12,481 nucleotides of DNA from an uncultured Fidelibacterota bacterium (GTDB taxonomy: Bacteria > Fidelibacterota > Fidelibacteria > Fidelibacterales > Fidelibacteraceae): positions 1 through 12,481 of the forward strand of contig CALMFL010000265.1 in NCBI GenBank assembly GCA_937862595.1, in the 5' to 3' direction. The position numbers were made by a program, and so were the translations under genes. Below the pieces are notes generated by a model that searched no databases, was not told the origin of the DNA, and was given only the letters and a program-made list of their open reading frames with translations. This document shows, piece after piece, positions 6,582-12,481 of the stretch; the first letter of the stretch is position 1; each line of letters opens with the position of its first letter.

Positions 6582-6726
6582 CTTAAACCTAAATGTACAA
6601 AGTGTTCTATAAGACATCCGCCTGCCCTTCGGAGTCCGTCCGCTGACGGACGAAGGAGGGTTGTCCCCGCTTTACAGCTGTCTTGCTGAACATGTGTTCC
6701 AAGACAGCTGTTTGATTATGGGGGAT
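6582..6726 (+). repeat. Intergenic repeat B, carrying a 40-bp palindrome insertion
   Basis: It shares the A/C core (6582-6615). After atccg (6616-6620) comes a 40-bp unit (6621-6660) absent from A, and then the A sequence resumes with ttgtccccgc (6661-6670). The 40-bp unit folds with CCTTC/GAAGG outer and GTCCGT/ACGGAC inner stems. The right part carries the two-tier hairpin also found after tRNA-Asp. No target duplication is visible. Confidence 0.88.
6674..6716 (+). terminator. Two-tier hairpin within repeat B
   Basis: ACAGCTGTCTTG (6674-6685) pairs with CAAGACAGCTGT (6700-6711), and an apical GAAC/GTTC stem encloses ATGT. It is nearly the same hairpin as after tRNA-Asp. The T-run is short (TTTG), so it may be weak. 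Confidence 0.55.
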
Positions 6727-6841
6727 TTTATTTGGGAACTAAAACTATTTAGATACATTAAGTGTTTTGTTGGTAATAATATATTAAGTAAATTATTATA
6801 GTTTTTGTAAAACTTGCTTCAATAAGAAGGAAAGGGTTATT

Positions 6842-7801
6842 ATGGGAAACTCTAAGAAATTGAAACGAATAAGTTTTTTATTTATAGTGTTAACTTTTAG
6901 TTTGAACGCCAGTACCTATTTCCCACGTTCTCTTTATGGATCAATTCCAGGGGGAGATTTACAGTCAGTATGGAATAATCCCGCAATGATTAGTCAATTG
7001 GAAATCGGAAATAAAGGTGGATTATATTTGGAGCTACAAAATGACTTTAGATATGACCCTAATTTGTCAATCGGTGGTAATTTTAATATTGGTAATAATC
7101 TCAATTTAGGCTTTGCAGCAATAACACGGCATTATAAAGTACTGTCTGAACCCGTGATAGCACAATCAACGCACTATACTTTAGCATCTGCTATATCTTT
7201 TCAAAAATATTTTCATGTATCATTGGGGGTGTTAGGTACGTATACTAATGGAAATGATGGGCTTGGAGAACCGATAGTTAATCAATATATGGATGTTGGA
7301 ATAAATATGGAATGGCCCGTATTAAAAACTTTTAATAAAGGCAATTTTAATTTATTTAATCACCAGTTACAGGCTGATATTATCCCTGGAATGGAATATA
7401 GTTTTCATGATATATTTTCTGATATTACTTCAAACTTTATTTTTTATTCCAAGTTTGCATTGTATGATAACACATTAAACCGCAACGCCTTAACCTTAAG
7501 TTATTCATTTGACAACATACTTGGAGGCCTGCAAGCTGAAATTTACAATATAATCTCTATTCGCTCAGGACGTTTATATTCTTTTAGTGTGAATAAGGTT
7601 GGATTGAATCTTTCACAACTTGCTCATGATGTATTAAGAGCTTTTAAAATTTCAAATGAGAATCTAAGAATTCTTAATGAGATTGAATTACGGGGTAGTT
7701 ACGGTTATATTGATGATAATGCTGGTTATGCACATTTTTTACCAATTCCTGAATTAGAATACATGAGCATATACAATCTTTCAATCAGTTGGAAATTTTA
7801 G
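6842..7801 (+). CDS. Outer-membrane beta-barrel protein (PorV/FadL-like NPA motif)
   Basis: The 319-residue protein has a signal peptide (basic KKLKR, hydrophobic ISFLFIVLTFSLNAS, probable cleavage near residue 24). Alternating polar/hydrophobic strands follow to a C-terminal Phe (LSISWKF), typical of outer-membrane barrels. VWNNPAMIS near 43-51 is the N-terminal NPA motif shared by PorV/PorQ, FadL and UPF0164-type barrels. By family these either take up hydrophobic compounds or serve type IX secretion. This one is short for FadL and I do not assign it to either. The ATG at 6842 follows an AGGAAAGGG purine-rich site. It is AT-rich and has no operon partner. The next gene is a secreted protein of the kind exported through type IX systems, but repeat C with a terminator separates them. 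Confidence 0.8.
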   Translation: MGNSKKLKRISFLFIVLTFSLNASTYFPRSLYGSIPGGDLQSVWNNPAMISQLEIGNKGGLYLELQNDFRYDPNLSIGGNFNIGNNLNLGFAAITRHYKVLSEPVIAQSTHYTLASAISFQKYFHVSLGVLGTYTNGNDGLGEPIVNQYMDVGINMEWPVLKTFNKGNFNLFNHQLQADIIPGMEYSFHDIFSDITSNFIFYSKFALYDNTLNRNALTLSYSFDNILGGLQAEIYNIISIRSGRLYSFSVNKVGLNLSQLAHDVLRAFKISNENLRILNEIELRGSYGYIDDNAGYAHFLPIPELEYMSIYNLSISWKF

Positions 7802-7810
7802 GATATTTTT

Positions 7811-7926
7811 ACTTCCTCTCCACTTTAAACCTAAACGTACAAAGTGTTCTATAAGACCCCCATTGATCCCGCCATAATAGCGGTCGTACAGAACACTTGT
7901 TCAACGACCGCTTTTTGATTATGGGT
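7811..7926 (+). repeat. Intergenic repeat C
   Basis: The shared core (7823-7856) differs from A and B by only a few bases. It is followed by cccccattgatcccgcc, which aligns with atccgttgtccccgcc of A, and then a hairpin terminator and tttgattatggg, also found in B. It begins seconds after the barrel gene's stop. No palindrome insertion is present. Confidence 0.85.
7879..7916 (+). terminator. Rho-independent terminator after the barrel gene (in repeat C)
   Basis: AGCGGTCGT (7879-7887) pairs with ACGACCGCT (7904-7912), followed by five T. An apical GAAC/GTTC stem surrounds ACTT. The outer stem sequence differs from the tRNA-Asp and repeat B hairpins, but pairing is kept on both sides. Confidence 0.8.
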
Positions 7927-7966
7927 GGGTCCTCAGGTATTATTAAAGCATTATGAGTTTAAGCAA

Positions 7967-7994
7967 TTAGCTATAACTCAAAAATCATTATAAT
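7967..7994 (+). promoter_or_regulatory. Possible promoter of the large secreted protein gene
   Basis: A perfect TATAAT (7989-7994) lies in an AT-rich stretch, but the best -35, TTAGCT (7967-7972, 16-bp spacer), matches only half of the consensus. The leader to the ATG at 8070 would be about 70 bases. Confidence 0.3.
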
Positions 7995-8069
7995 ATAAAG
8001 TGTTGTTTGTTTTTTTAAATATTAATTATATTACAATCACAGAATAGCAACTTATCTACAAAGGCTCAT

Positions 8070-11000
8070 ATGACAAAACGGATTCTGTTTTTTGGGTTTT
8101 TATGTATTTCTGTCGGACTAGCGAAGGCGTCGGAATTTTATATTGCAAAAAGCAATGCCTATTCAGGGACTAAAACCGTAAGTAACGTATCCAATTGGGC
8201 TTGCTGGATCTTTGACAATGGGCAATCGGCGCACAGTCCGGACGGAAGCAGCGGAGCATTTTACCCGATAGGAACTGCCGCAGTCATTTATCAGGATGGT
8301 TTCATCTGGGGCGGCAAAGTCGATACGGATGGTGATGGTATTGGAGACAGGATCAGAGTCGGTGGACAGCAATATAACATCGGGACTGTCCCGGGCTGGG
8401 TGATCAGCGGGGGCGATGTTGGAGATGCCGTCGTTGCGGATCCCGATGATCCGGTCGTCAGGGTCTACCGGATCCGTTCCGATTATCCATATATGTCGGA
8501 CAGCGAATTAAGGGAAGATGCAGCGATCCAAAATGAGATATACTATATGCAGGTAACGGATGAAATGAAACAAGAGGTCCTGGATCAATATGAACAGGAT
8601 TGGAATGAATGGCCTGTTGATCGGGGGGCACCCTATGATGACAAAGATCACGACGGCGTCTATACACCCGGCATCGACGAGCCCGGCATCGCCAATGCCG
8701 ATCAGGTGATCTGGTTTGTCGTCAATGATTATGACAGGACGAAAACAACCGCCATGCTGGGCTCGGAACCGATCGGATTGGAATTGCAGGTGACCATCTG
8801 GGCATATAATGACAAAGAATCACGATTCGGACAAAGCATATTCAAATCGTACAAATTGATCAATAAGTCCAATTCAACCGTGGAAGACATGTACATCACC
8901 CAATGGTCTGATCCCGATGTAGGTTCAGCGAGTGACGATTATGTCGGTTGCGATACGCTTTTAGATATGGGGTATGCATACAATGCCTACCCACATGACA
9001 ACGATTACGATGTTTATGGCCTTGTACCGCCTGCTGCAGGCTATGTTTTGCTTCAGGGACCTATGATCGAGTCGAGGGGAGATACGGCCGTTTACGAATT
9101 AAATGATGTGACGGATTATAAAAATCTTCCCATGACATCGTTCGGATGGTTCGCTGCCGGATCGGCTCTTGCAGATCCCGAATTGGGTGATTATATCGGG
9201 TCACTTCAATATTATAACATGATGAGAGGGTATAAACCGACAGGAGATATTGACGATCCGGTGCCCTGGACACTGGGGAATGTCGCGGGTGCCGCAGAAA
9301 CAAAATATCCACTGCATGGTGATCCCACGGTCCCCGGGGAAAGTGAAGTCGACGGGTCGGACTATTATTTTAGGGCGGGCGATCGGCGCATGTGTGTTTC
9401 TTCAGGTCCCTTTGATCTGGCTCCCGATAATTGCCAGGAAATCATTTTTGCTCTTGTTGGCGGAATCGGAGAAGATCACAAATCATCTGTCACCGAATTG
9501 AAGACGAATGCCGCATTGGCAAAAGATCTGTATGACGGGAAGTTTGAGAATGTAAGCAAAGCGACGGAACCGCCTGATGTAATTTGCCGCAGTTTTGAAA
9601 GGTCAGTCGTTCTTGAATGGGGCTCCAACCCCGACCGTGTTGCCGAGATCGAAAACTACTCGGTAGCGGATTATAAATTCGAGGGGTATATCGTTTATCA
9701 ATTTCCGGATTCGAGCTCAGGTATACTTGATGGGACAGTCATAGCAACATATGACAAGATCAATGGGATCAAGATCATCAATGATACGCGCCGACTGGAA
9801 GAGTACGGATATGCCGAAGCCGAGATCCCGGTCGCTTACGGAAACGATCGCGGCATACAGCGTTATGCCATCATTGAACAGGACCATATCAATGATCGTT
9901 CGCTTTATGAAGGCAGTACCTATTATTACGGCGTTACATCATACAATCAGAATTTGAATGAAAATAGAATGGGCATGAAAATGTATGAATCGCCATTGAT
10001 CATTCATTCAGTTCGATTGCAGGAAGAATTGCCCGGACATAAATTACAATCCCGGGCGGGTCAGGATGATATCTCGGTGCAGCATGTGTCCGGACATGGC
10101 GAAGGTTTTGCAAGTGTAAAAGTTGTCGATCCTTATGCCGTACTGGCAGATGATTACAGGATCGAGCTGGATTATGGACGGGATACATCTGAATTGGTTT
10201 TTTCTGTATTGAATGGAGACGGGATCATTTTGTCCGATAATAATCCAATGGCATCGGATATCTATAAGAATGCAGCCTCACCCATTGTTGATGGTTTAGA
10301 GATCATGGTCTATTCACCGCTTTCAGGCGTGGACAGTATTGTTCAGCTTGATGCTCCAGACGGCAATATAGTCGATGAGCAGCTTTTCTATTCATTGAAT
10401 TATCGGGGCGACGGATCCGAAAGCTGGCACATCGCTGCGGGCGCACCCTATTTTACGATCCTGGCGCCGACTGATAATACCTTTGGTGAGTTCAATGATA
10501 CTATTTTTGCCGAATACCGGAACTGGGGAGATAGCGAAATTGAGATCGTATTCGGCGATTCCTCAATAGCCTGGAGCTATAAAGATGAGACGGTTTTAGA
10601 TGAAAAAGTGCCGTTTGCCATTTATAAATACAACAGTGAAGGACAGGTCCGTCGTCAATTTATCGCTGTTCGCGACGATCAGGTCAATTCCACTGAAGGA
10701 ACATGGGATATAGGCGTTGAAAACGATTATTACACCCTTATAAGCTATGAAGAGATATTCTCTTATGATAATTCCACTCTTGGATATCTGGAAAGTGATG
10801 AGCAGGCTTATCTTGATGCAAATGATCTGAATGCCTTGCCTTCGCGCACAGGTTATGCTTCTGAGGGAAATCCCTTTTACTATCCGCAGTTGACAAATTG
10901 CAGGATAACCATGTTTGGAAATACAGACATGCCTGCAAATGGAACGGTTATTCGTTTTAAATCAACAAAACCTCTCAATATAGATGACTCATTTGAATTT

Positions 11001-11360
11001 TCGACAGTTGGATATGAGCCAATCCAAAGCGATTCATTATTGCATGCGGCCATTGACAGGATCAACGTCTATCCGAATCCATATTATGGATATGACCGGA
11101 TTTTGGTTGATGATTTTGAGGAAAAAGTAACATTTACCCACTTGCCGGCTAAAGCGACTATCAGAATATTCAATTTGGCCGGTATTCATGTCAAAACAAT
11201 TGAACATGATAATGCGAACTCACAATTCGAATCGTGGTACCTGGGAAATCATCAGAATATCCGTATCGGCAGCGGCATGTACATTGCCCATATCGATATG
11301 CCGGACATCGGCAAAGAGAAGATCCTGAAGTTCATGATCGTAAGAGGCGGAATCTATTAA
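8070..11360 (+). CDS. Large secreted protein with type IX-like C-terminal sorting domain
   Basis: The 1096-residue protein has a signal peptide cleaved probably after AKA20. Two acidic calcium-binding-like loops follow: DTDGDGIGD (85-93) and DDKDHDGVYTPG (190-201). The segment from ~258 (KSYKLINKSNSTVEDMYI, then DDYVGCDT) is a pattern I recognise in large secreted FCB proteins. A fibronectin III-like region starts near 500 (VVLEWGSN and GYIVYQF; STYYYGVTSYN). The end, from INVYPNPYYGYDR near residue 998, is a ~100-residue beta domain with RIFNLAGIHVKTI and GSGMYIAHID, matching the type IX secretion C-terminal signal / FlgD-like fold. It is therefore probably exported across the outer membrane and held at or released from the surface. 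No catalytic motif is seen. The ATG has AAAGG five bases upstream. Base composition is less AT-rich than that of the three preceding genes. Confidence 0.9.
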   Translation: MTKRILFFGFLCISVGLAKASEFYIAKSNAYSGTKTVSNVSNWACWIFDNGQSAHSPDGSSGAFYPIGTAAVIYQDGFIWGGKVDTDGDGIGDRIRVGGQQYNIGTVPGWVISGGDVGDAVVADPDDPVVRVYRIRSDYPYMSDSELREDAAIQNEIYYMQVTDEMKQEVLDQYEQDWNEWPVDRGAPYDDKDHDGVYTPGIDEPGIANADQVIWFVVNDYDRTKTTAMLGSEPIGLELQVTIWAYNDKESRFGQSIFKSYKLINKSNSTVEDMYITQWSDPDVGSASDDYVGCDTLLDMGYAYNAYPHDNDYDVYGLVPPAAGYVLLQGPMIESRGDTAVYELNDVTDYKNLPMTSFGWFAAGSALADPELGDYIGSLQYYNMMRGYKPTGDIDDPVPWTLGNVAGAAETKYPLHGDPTVPGESEVDGSDYYFRAGDRRMCVSSGPFDLAPDNCQEIIFALVGGIGEDHKSSVTELKTNAALAKDLYDGKFENVSKATEPPDVICRSFERSVVLEWGSNPDRVAEIENYSVADYKFEGYIVYQFPDSSSGILDGTVIATYDKINGIKIINDTRRLEEYGYAEAEIPVAYGNDRGIQRYAIIEQDHINDRSLYEGSTYYYGVTSYNQNLNENRMGMKMYESPLIIHSVRLQEELPGHKLQSRAGQDDISVQHVSGHGEGFASVKVVDPYAVLADDYRIELDYGRDTSELVFSVLNGDGIILSDNNPMASDIYKNAASPIVDGLEIMVYSPLSGVDSIVQLDAPDGNIVDEQLFYSLNYRGDGSESWHIAAGAPYFTILAPTDNTFGEFNDTIFAEYRNWGDSEIEIVFGDSSIAWSYKDETVLDEKVPFAIYKYNSEGQVRRQFIAVRDDQVNSTEGTWDIGVENDYYTLISYEEIFSYDNSTLGYLESDEQAYLDANDLNALPSRTGYASEGNPFYYPQLTNCRITMFGNTDMPANGTVIRFKSTKPLNIDDSFEFSTVGYEPIQSDSLLHAAIDRINVYPNPYYGYDRILVDDFEEKVTFTHLPAKATIRIFNLAGIHVKTIEHDNANSQFESWYLGNHQNIRIGSGMYIAHIDMPDIGKEKILKFMIVRGGIY

Positions 11361-11383
11361 TACTTGATCCCCGATTTCAGACC

Positions 11384-11518
11384 TTATCCAACTTAACCCT
11401 AAACATAATAAGAGCTCGTTCCGACTCCTGTTCTCCAAGCAATCAACATCCGCTTCGCGGATGCACTGTCCTCCGAAGCCTTGGCGAAGGAGGGTTTGTT
11501 TTTTCTGGTGAAAAAACT
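11384..11518 (+). repeat. Diverged intergenic repeat D with a 31-bp palindrome insertion
   Basis: The left part (cttaaccctaaacataata, 11391-11409) is a diverged version of the A/B/C core. The right part matches repeat A (atcaacatccgctt.gcggatg, then tttgttttttct and gaaaaaac), except that 31 bp (11464-11494) are inserted between gcggatg and tttg. The inserted unit folds as CCTCC-GAA-GCC-TT-GGC-GAA-GGAGG and now sits directly before the T-run, so terminator form is preserved. Confidence 0.75.
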
Positions 11519-11529
11519 TGAGGGGGAGA

Positions 11530-11555
11530 TCCGCCTTCGCTAAAGCTTCGGCGGA
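11530..11555 (+). repeat. Palindromic unit
   Basis: TCCGCC-TTC-GCT-AA-AGC-TTC-GGCGGA has an outer stem, a symmetric 3-base internal loop, an inner 3-bp stem and a 2-base loop. This is the same layout as the insertion in repeat D, on the opposite strand. Confidence 0.75.
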
Positions 11556-11655
11556 CAAGGGAGGGGGAGAAGGGGAGAGGAATATCGAACAAAGAACAGG
11601 GAATGTTGATATGTGAAGTCTTCGAAGATCGAATATCGTTAATCCTTGTTCTGAA

Positions 11656-11770
11656 TTAACTTCAATTGTTTCCACCTTCGCCCCGCCTTCGCTTAAGCTA
11701 CATCGGGCTTCGGTGGACAGGCTTTTGCTCTAATGCCTGCCCTTCGAAGCTCGAAGTGCGAAGTAGAGTT
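11656..11770 (+). repeat. Mosaic intergenic repeat, copy 2, with nested palindromes
   Basis: The flanks match 3318-3410. The middle has TCCACC (11671-11676) paired with GGTGGA (11712-11717) and GCCC paired with GGGC, again separated by TTC/TTC internal loops. A second unit-like sequence (ccgccttcgcttaagc) is nested inside. A further degenerate unit, cctgcccttcgaagctcgaa, starts at 11735. Confidence 0.6.
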
Positions 11771-11815
11771 CGAATGTTCTTAAATCAAGGCAGTGTATTA
11801 CCGGTAGTGAATCAA

Positions 11816-12010
11816 TTAACGCTTGATAATTTTATACCGGTAGTTTTTGCCGTAGAGATTATAAGAAACGATATACATGCCCTTTGACAGGTCCGCCAGG
11901 CCGTTCACAGTAATGAGATGATGGTTTGCATTGTTGTGAGTATAAGTTTTGACAAGTTTGCCGTCCAGGCTGTAGATCCTGAGGGAAACGTTTTCCCCGG
12001 CAGTACGACG
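11816..12010 (-). pseudogene. C-terminal sorting-domain remnant of a secreted protein
   Basis: The minus frame ending at TAA 11818-11816 encodes AGENVSLRIYSLDGKLVKTY, then ~20 further residues, then SKGMYIVSYNLYGKNYRYKIIKR. This is a typical type IX secretion C-terminal sorting domain (G-x-Y-x-V pattern, basic end). Homology stops abruptly near 12010, where the frame becomes a CGT repeat (RRRT). The body of the protein is missing, and the upstream DNA instead reads as the end of a plus-strand gene. So this is a remnant left by deletion or rearrangement. Confidence 0.75.
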
Positions 12011-12099
12011 ACGACAATACCTGTCACGCCAAATACGGCAGTTTATGGGAAGAGTATATGGACAAGGTAAAATACCGGATCATTCCCTATATTTACTAA
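12007..12099 (+). pseudogene. C-terminal remnant resembling ERG4/ERG24 sterol reductases (or ICMT-fold enzymes)
   Basis: The plus frame ends in TAA (12097-12099) and encodes DDNTCHAKYGSLWEEY followed by MDKVKYRIIPYIY. By memory this matches the conserved tail of the ERG4/ERG24/DHCR7 sterol reductase family (D-x-x-C-x-x-KYG-x-x-W-x-x-Y ... V-x-YR-x-x-P-x-I-Y). Related membrane methyltransferases of the ICMT/PEMT type end similarly. Only ~30 residues remain. Upstream the frame runs antisense into the sorting-domain remnant and meets a stop at 11980-11982. The join near 12007 is a breakpoint between two convergent dead gene ends. Confidence 0.5.
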
Positions 12100-12167
12100 A
12101 ACGATAAAAAAGCTGGGGCGGAAAAATATCAACGGTTAAAACGGCTGGCTTAACGCGAGTTTCTTGA

Positions 12168-12184
12168 AAAACTTGGGTCAAGTA
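12168..12184 (-). terminator. Short ACTTG/CAAGT hairpin with minus-strand T-run
   Basis: On the minus strand ACTTG-acc-CAAGT is followed by TTTTTC. The same design recurs at 12289-12306. It may be a second weak terminator for minus-strand transcription from the right edge. Confidence 0.35.
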
Positions 12185-12285
12185 TTCTTATGCCAGCTCA
12201 ATGTGCAATACGCGTATCTCAATTATTTACAATAAGATATTAAAAATATTGTTTTTCAAATAAAACAAAATAATTACCCAAAACC

Positions 12286-12307
12286 CGCAAAAAACTTGGG
12301 GCAAGTT
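12286..12307 (-). terminator. Terminator for the right-edge minus-strand gene
   Basis: On the minus strand AAACTTG-ccc-CAAGTTT runs into a T-run, about 40 bases after the stop at 12347. The stem is short and AT-rich, so strength is uncertain. Confidence 0.5.
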
Positions 12308-12346
12308 TAAGGAGTTAAAAGAGTCATTGAAGGAAAGCTGAGGGCG

Positions 12347-12481
12347 CTATTTTACCAGACTCATTTTCCCCGAACGGAAACGGTCCCCGATCTGCAGGAC
12401 ATACAGATAGGTTCCCGAAGCGAGCGGTGTGCCGTCCGGAGCCGCGGCGTTCCAGGGGATCTCATAATTGCCGCGGCCGTT
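12347..12481 (-). CDS. C-terminal end of a secreted protein with FlgD-like Ig / sorting domain (5' truncated by window edge)
   Basis: The open frame from the right edge to TAG at 12349-12347 gives 45 residues: NGRGNYEIPWNAAAPDGTPL, ASGTYLYVLQIGDRF, RSGKMSLVK. The order G-x-Y-x-x-x-W, DG-x-x-ASGTYLY, then a short basic K-x-S-L-V-K end is characteristic of the FlgD Ig-like domain found at the C-terminus of secreted proteins in FCB bacteria. The rest of the protein lies outside the window, so its function is unknown. The preceding 247 bases (12100-12346) show only the two small hairpins. Confidence 0.85.
   Translation of the reverse strand, partial: NGRGNYEIPWNAAAPDGTPLASGTYLYVLQIGDRFRSGKMSLVK

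Larger units (their letters stand above)
11361..11815. other. Gene-free repeat-rich region
   Basis: These 455 bases contain repeat D, at least four palindromic units, and a low-complexity stretch (about 11578-11670) built from atcgaa/gaaca-type words, with imperfect inverted arms around aatatcgaacaaagaacagg and ccttgttctgaatt. Open frames on both strands run through these palindromes and look like chance. Confidence 0.7.

Noticed and set aside
5497..7926. Classical integron with attC sites
   Set aside because: No tyrosine integrase, no visible R/L core sites (GTTRRRY pairing), and gene orientations are mixed. The cassette idea is kept only as a hypothesis.
7811..7926. Repeat C (and A) as degraded tRNA genes because of the attgatcccgcc end
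   Set aside because: No anticodon arm or T-loop can be aligned. The resemblance is limited to a few bases before the terminator.
11220..11675. Minus-strand 151-residue open frame
   Set aside because: It overlaps the end of the large secreted protein gene, then runs through repeat D and palindromes. It has no recognisable domain.
11666..11887. Plus-strand 73-residue open frame
   Set aside because: It crosses a nested palindrome and is antisense to the sorting-domain remnant.

Overview
The window looks like a bacterial chromosome segment from the FCB superphylum, for example a Marinimicrobia-, Calditrichaeota- or Bacteroidota-like lineage. The evidence is a 1096-residue secreted protein with a YPNP-type C-terminal sorting/FlgD-like domain, two further C-terminal sorting-domain ends, an outer-membrane beta-barrel carrying an NPA motif, two lipoproteins, and intergenic DNA crowded with palindromes. 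The phylum is inferred from these gene families only.

Left block (1-2820, minus strand): two tandem, colinear paralogous long-chain acyl-CoA synthetase genes 25 bp apart, the downstream one running off the left edge. Both have good Shine-Dalgarno sites; the downstream gene starts at TTG.

Repeat-rich block (2821-3828): a GC-rich palindrome tract, then two copies of a ~209-bp direct repeat, each carrying two stem-loops with the same AGA loop but different stems, separated by a copy of another mosaic repeat.

tRNA-Asp locus (3652-4280): an intact tRNA-Asp(GTC) with a consensus sigma70 promoter. Upstream lies a damaged second copy of promoter plus tRNA, with a 26-bp deletion and a replaced T-arm, followed by an attenuator-like set of alternating GTCGG/CCGAC segments and a small GIY-YIG endonuclease gene.

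Accessory block (4286-11360): four genes, two minus-strand lipoproteins and two plus-strand envelope/secreted proteins. The first three are visibly AT-rich. Each gene is followed, in plus-strand order, by a copy of a related intergenic repeat (A, B, C and a diverged D), all pointing the same way and each holding a hairpin. Comparing copies shows palindromic units cleanly present in one and absent in another: 40 bp in B relative to A, and 31 bp in D relative to A. This is the strongest unusual signal in the window.

Right block (11361-12481): no intact gene. It holds repeat D, more palindromes, a decayed sorting-domain C-terminus (minus) abutting a plus-strand C-terminal remnant resembling ERG4/ERG24 sterol reductases, and, at the edge, the C-terminus of another secreted protein.
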